Positions 62,645 through 64,000 of a DNA stretch of 64,000 nt are shown here, in pieces. Every line of letters starts with the position of its first letter. The first letter of the stretch is position 1. Under the pieces are notes generated by a model. It was not told the DNA's origin, made no database searches, and worked only from the letters and a program-made list of their open reading frames with translations. The translations under genes were made by a program, and so were the position numbers. Source of the DNA: an uncultured Pseudomonadota bacterium (lineage in GTDB: Bacteria > Pseudomonadota > Gammaproteobacteria > Steroidobacterales > Steroidobacteraceae); the NCBI GenBank assembly GCA_903879335.1, contig CAIRLC010000007.1, forward strand, positions 124,001-188,000. Reading direction: 5' to 3'.

Positions 62645-64000
62645 CTAATTGGGGTTGGAACAGTCGGCGGCGACGCCATACGGACTCACTGGACCCGGTG
62701 GCTGCACCGTTTGCTGACTGAAATCAGCTGCCGCATACGGCAGAAGGAAAGTTGAGGAAGAACTGCTCTGCGTGCCAGTGACTGCCGTCGTGGCGATCAG
62801 CTGTACTTTCACGTAATAGGCGTGGTCCTTGGGATAAGACACCGTCACCAGTAACGAACCATCCGCGCCGGTCGTTCCGGCACTCGGGGTGACAACGGCC
62901 ACACTGCCAGGATCAAGTAGACCATTGCCGTTGTAGTCCTTCGCAACAGAATAAGTGCCTGTAAAATCAATATCTTCGTTAGCGCACGACGCGGCGCCCG
63001 GCAGTGTGCTCACGGCCGTTGTATAGGCACTGGAAGCCACGCTCCAGACTCGAGCGCCCTTCACATAGGCCACCGGCAGCACCTTAAGATCAACCGGAGC
63101 CCCAGCAACCGGCGCGCCGCGCGAATCAACCGCAAAAACGACGTAGGAAATGGAGTACGTCGCCGCATTCGGCGCGTCAATCGTATTGCCCGTACCTAAG
63201 GATAGGTAGACCGTTTGGCCACCGACGGTGAGCGAGGTTTGGCTCGTGACCGACGTGCCGCGCACAGTCGCCCGAACTTGCACCCCATTGGCGCCGCTGG
63301 TGGTTTGTCCCGCGGTATACGTGGTCTGGGCCTGGCCTTGCGCATCCGTCGTGGCGGACGCGACTGAAATTGAACCGCCGGTTGAATCAGTGAGCGAAAA
63401 ATCCACCACTTGCGATTCGACCAGGTTATTTTGCGCGTCTCGAACGATGGCGGTGATCAGACTGGAGCCACCGGTCGAGACGGCGGAGGGGGAGGTTTGT
63501 AATGCCAACTGAGCCGGCGTGGTGGCGACAAAATCAATGACCACCTGAGCGGCGACGCTTGCTCCGGTCGCCGCGATAATGGCCGGCCCCGCGTTATTCG
63601 ATAGGACGTGTACGCTCGCCACGCCATTCGCGTCCGTTACCGCTGATGGGTGGTCCAAACTGCCACGGGTTGAAGTGAAGGACACCGTGCGTCCGACCAC
63701 CGGCAGACCGCCGCTCAACCAAGTCGCTGAGACGACTTGACTGGTGCCCAAGGAAACGGATGCGCCATTGGCAGGGGTAGAAACACTGAAAGACTCACTG
63801 CTCACCGCAACGGAGCGGTTAGCGATCAGCCCGAGCCCCTCCGCACTCAGCGTGTCAGCGCCAACAACGCCGGCGTGTAACGTGACCGTTCCCAATCCAT
63901 TCAGGTCAGTCACAAAAGTGTTTGGGGACAACACATTCCCTTTGATCGAGCTCAGCGTCACAGATTGGCTGGCAATCCCATGCCCGGCCGAATCACGAAG
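62645..64000 (-). CDS. Ig-like-repeat (Big_1/invasin-type) surface protein, C-terminal part
   Basis: Partial gene of 451 visible residues that continues past the right edge; in-frame sense codons run to position 64000 (LRDSAGHGIASQSVTL). It contains several bacterial Ig-like domains with the repeating D-x-x-G-x-A pattern, for example AVTDANGVASVHVLSNNAG, ATTDAQGQAQTTYTAGQT and GADGSLLVTVSYPKDH. It is rich in Ser, Thr, Val and Gly, with very few Cys. The C terminus (GVAADCSNPN) has no sorting motif, so surface attachment must be elsewhere. Adhesin or invasin-like function is inferred. Confidence 0.8.
   Translation of the reverse strand, partial: LRDSAGHGIASQSVTLSSIKGNVLSPNTFVTDLNGLGTVTLHAGVVGADTLSAEGLGLIANRSVAVSSESFSVSTPANGASVSLGTSQVVSATWLSGGLPVVGRTVSFTSTRGSLDHPSAVTDANGVASVHVLSNNAGPAIIAATGASVAAQVVIDFVATTPAQLALQTSPSAVSTGGSSLITAIVRDAQNNLVESQVVDFSLTDSTGGSISVASATTDAQGQAQTTYTAGQTTSGANGVQVRATVRGTSVTSQTSLTVGGQTVYLSLGTGNTIDAPNAATYSISYVVFAVDSRGAPVAGAPVDLKVLPVAYVKGARVWSVASSAYTTAVSTLPGAASCANEDIDFTGTYSVAKDYNGNGLLDPGSVAVVTPSAGTTGADGSLLVTVSYPKDHAYYVKVQLIATTAVTGTQSSSSSTFLLPYAAADFSQQTVQPPGPVSPYGVAADCSNPN

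Overview
The window is chromosomal DNA of a Gram-negative bacterium, most likely a gammaproteobacterium outside the enteric group. The evidence is a lipid A acyltransferase, an Mla/Pqi-type MCE lipid transporter with its lipoprotein, a type II secretion system, a CysB-type LysR regulator, a YheS-type ABC-F protein, oligopeptidase A, and the tesA/ybbA/ybbP arrangement known from E. coli. A placement near Xanthomonadales/Nevskiales is a guess from gene content, not a measurement. Coding density is very high: no gap between genes reaches 300 bp, and many neighbours overlap by 1-20 bp. I saw no rRNA, tRNA, insertion sequence, prophage or CRISPR array.

Layout. 1-3783 (minus): type II secretion genes in the order gspG-gspF-gspE-gspL-like, the last cut by the window edge. 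3968-7434: histidine kinase, lytic transglycosylase and a divergent NarL-type response regulator. 7452-14156 (minus): a complete tryptophan operon, trpE-G-D-C-F-B-A. It is preceded by a leader peptide gene with three consecutive Trp codons and by mutually exclusive antiterminator and terminator hairpins, i.e. a trp attenuator readable from the sequence. 14241-21077: LpxL-like acyltransferase, APH-fold phosphotransferase, ABC exporter, a glycosyltransferase and an OGT/SPINDLY-type TPR glycosyltransferase. 21238-33889: housekeeping and signalling genes (cysB, gamma carbonic anhydrase, glutathione reductase, prlC, xthA, an HD phosphohydrolase, an M15 peptidase, a GGDEF-EAL protein, yheS) ending with a CarH/LitR-like B12-binding MerR regulator.

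33891-37583 (minus): MCE lipid transporter operon led by a two-motif CDGSH iron-sulfur protein. 37735-38211: a dps gene interrupted by one in-frame TAG. 38314-40687 (minus): a GntR(YtrA)-controlled ABC-2 unit with a small exported peptide and a 22-bp palindrome in front. 40824-47445: malate dehydrogenase, MarC, an EmrA-like adaptor, a histidine phosphatase, an amino-acid permease and formate-THF ligase. 47544-56763: 5-FCL, YbbA/YbbP transporter, TesA, an LplT-PlsC fusion, FadD and a GNAT enzyme. 56764-62575 (minus): ppa, crcB, hemE, pyrF, dgt, aroB, aroK. 62645-64000: the C-terminal part of an Ig-like-repeat surface protein, cut by the window edge.

The strongest observations are the trp attenuator, the amber-interrupted dps, the CarH-like regulator with most B12-contact residues, the lysine-rich tail on pyrophosphatase next to a fluoride exporter, the YtrA unit with exported peptide and palindrome, and an LpxL homologue whose catalytic Glu is Gln.
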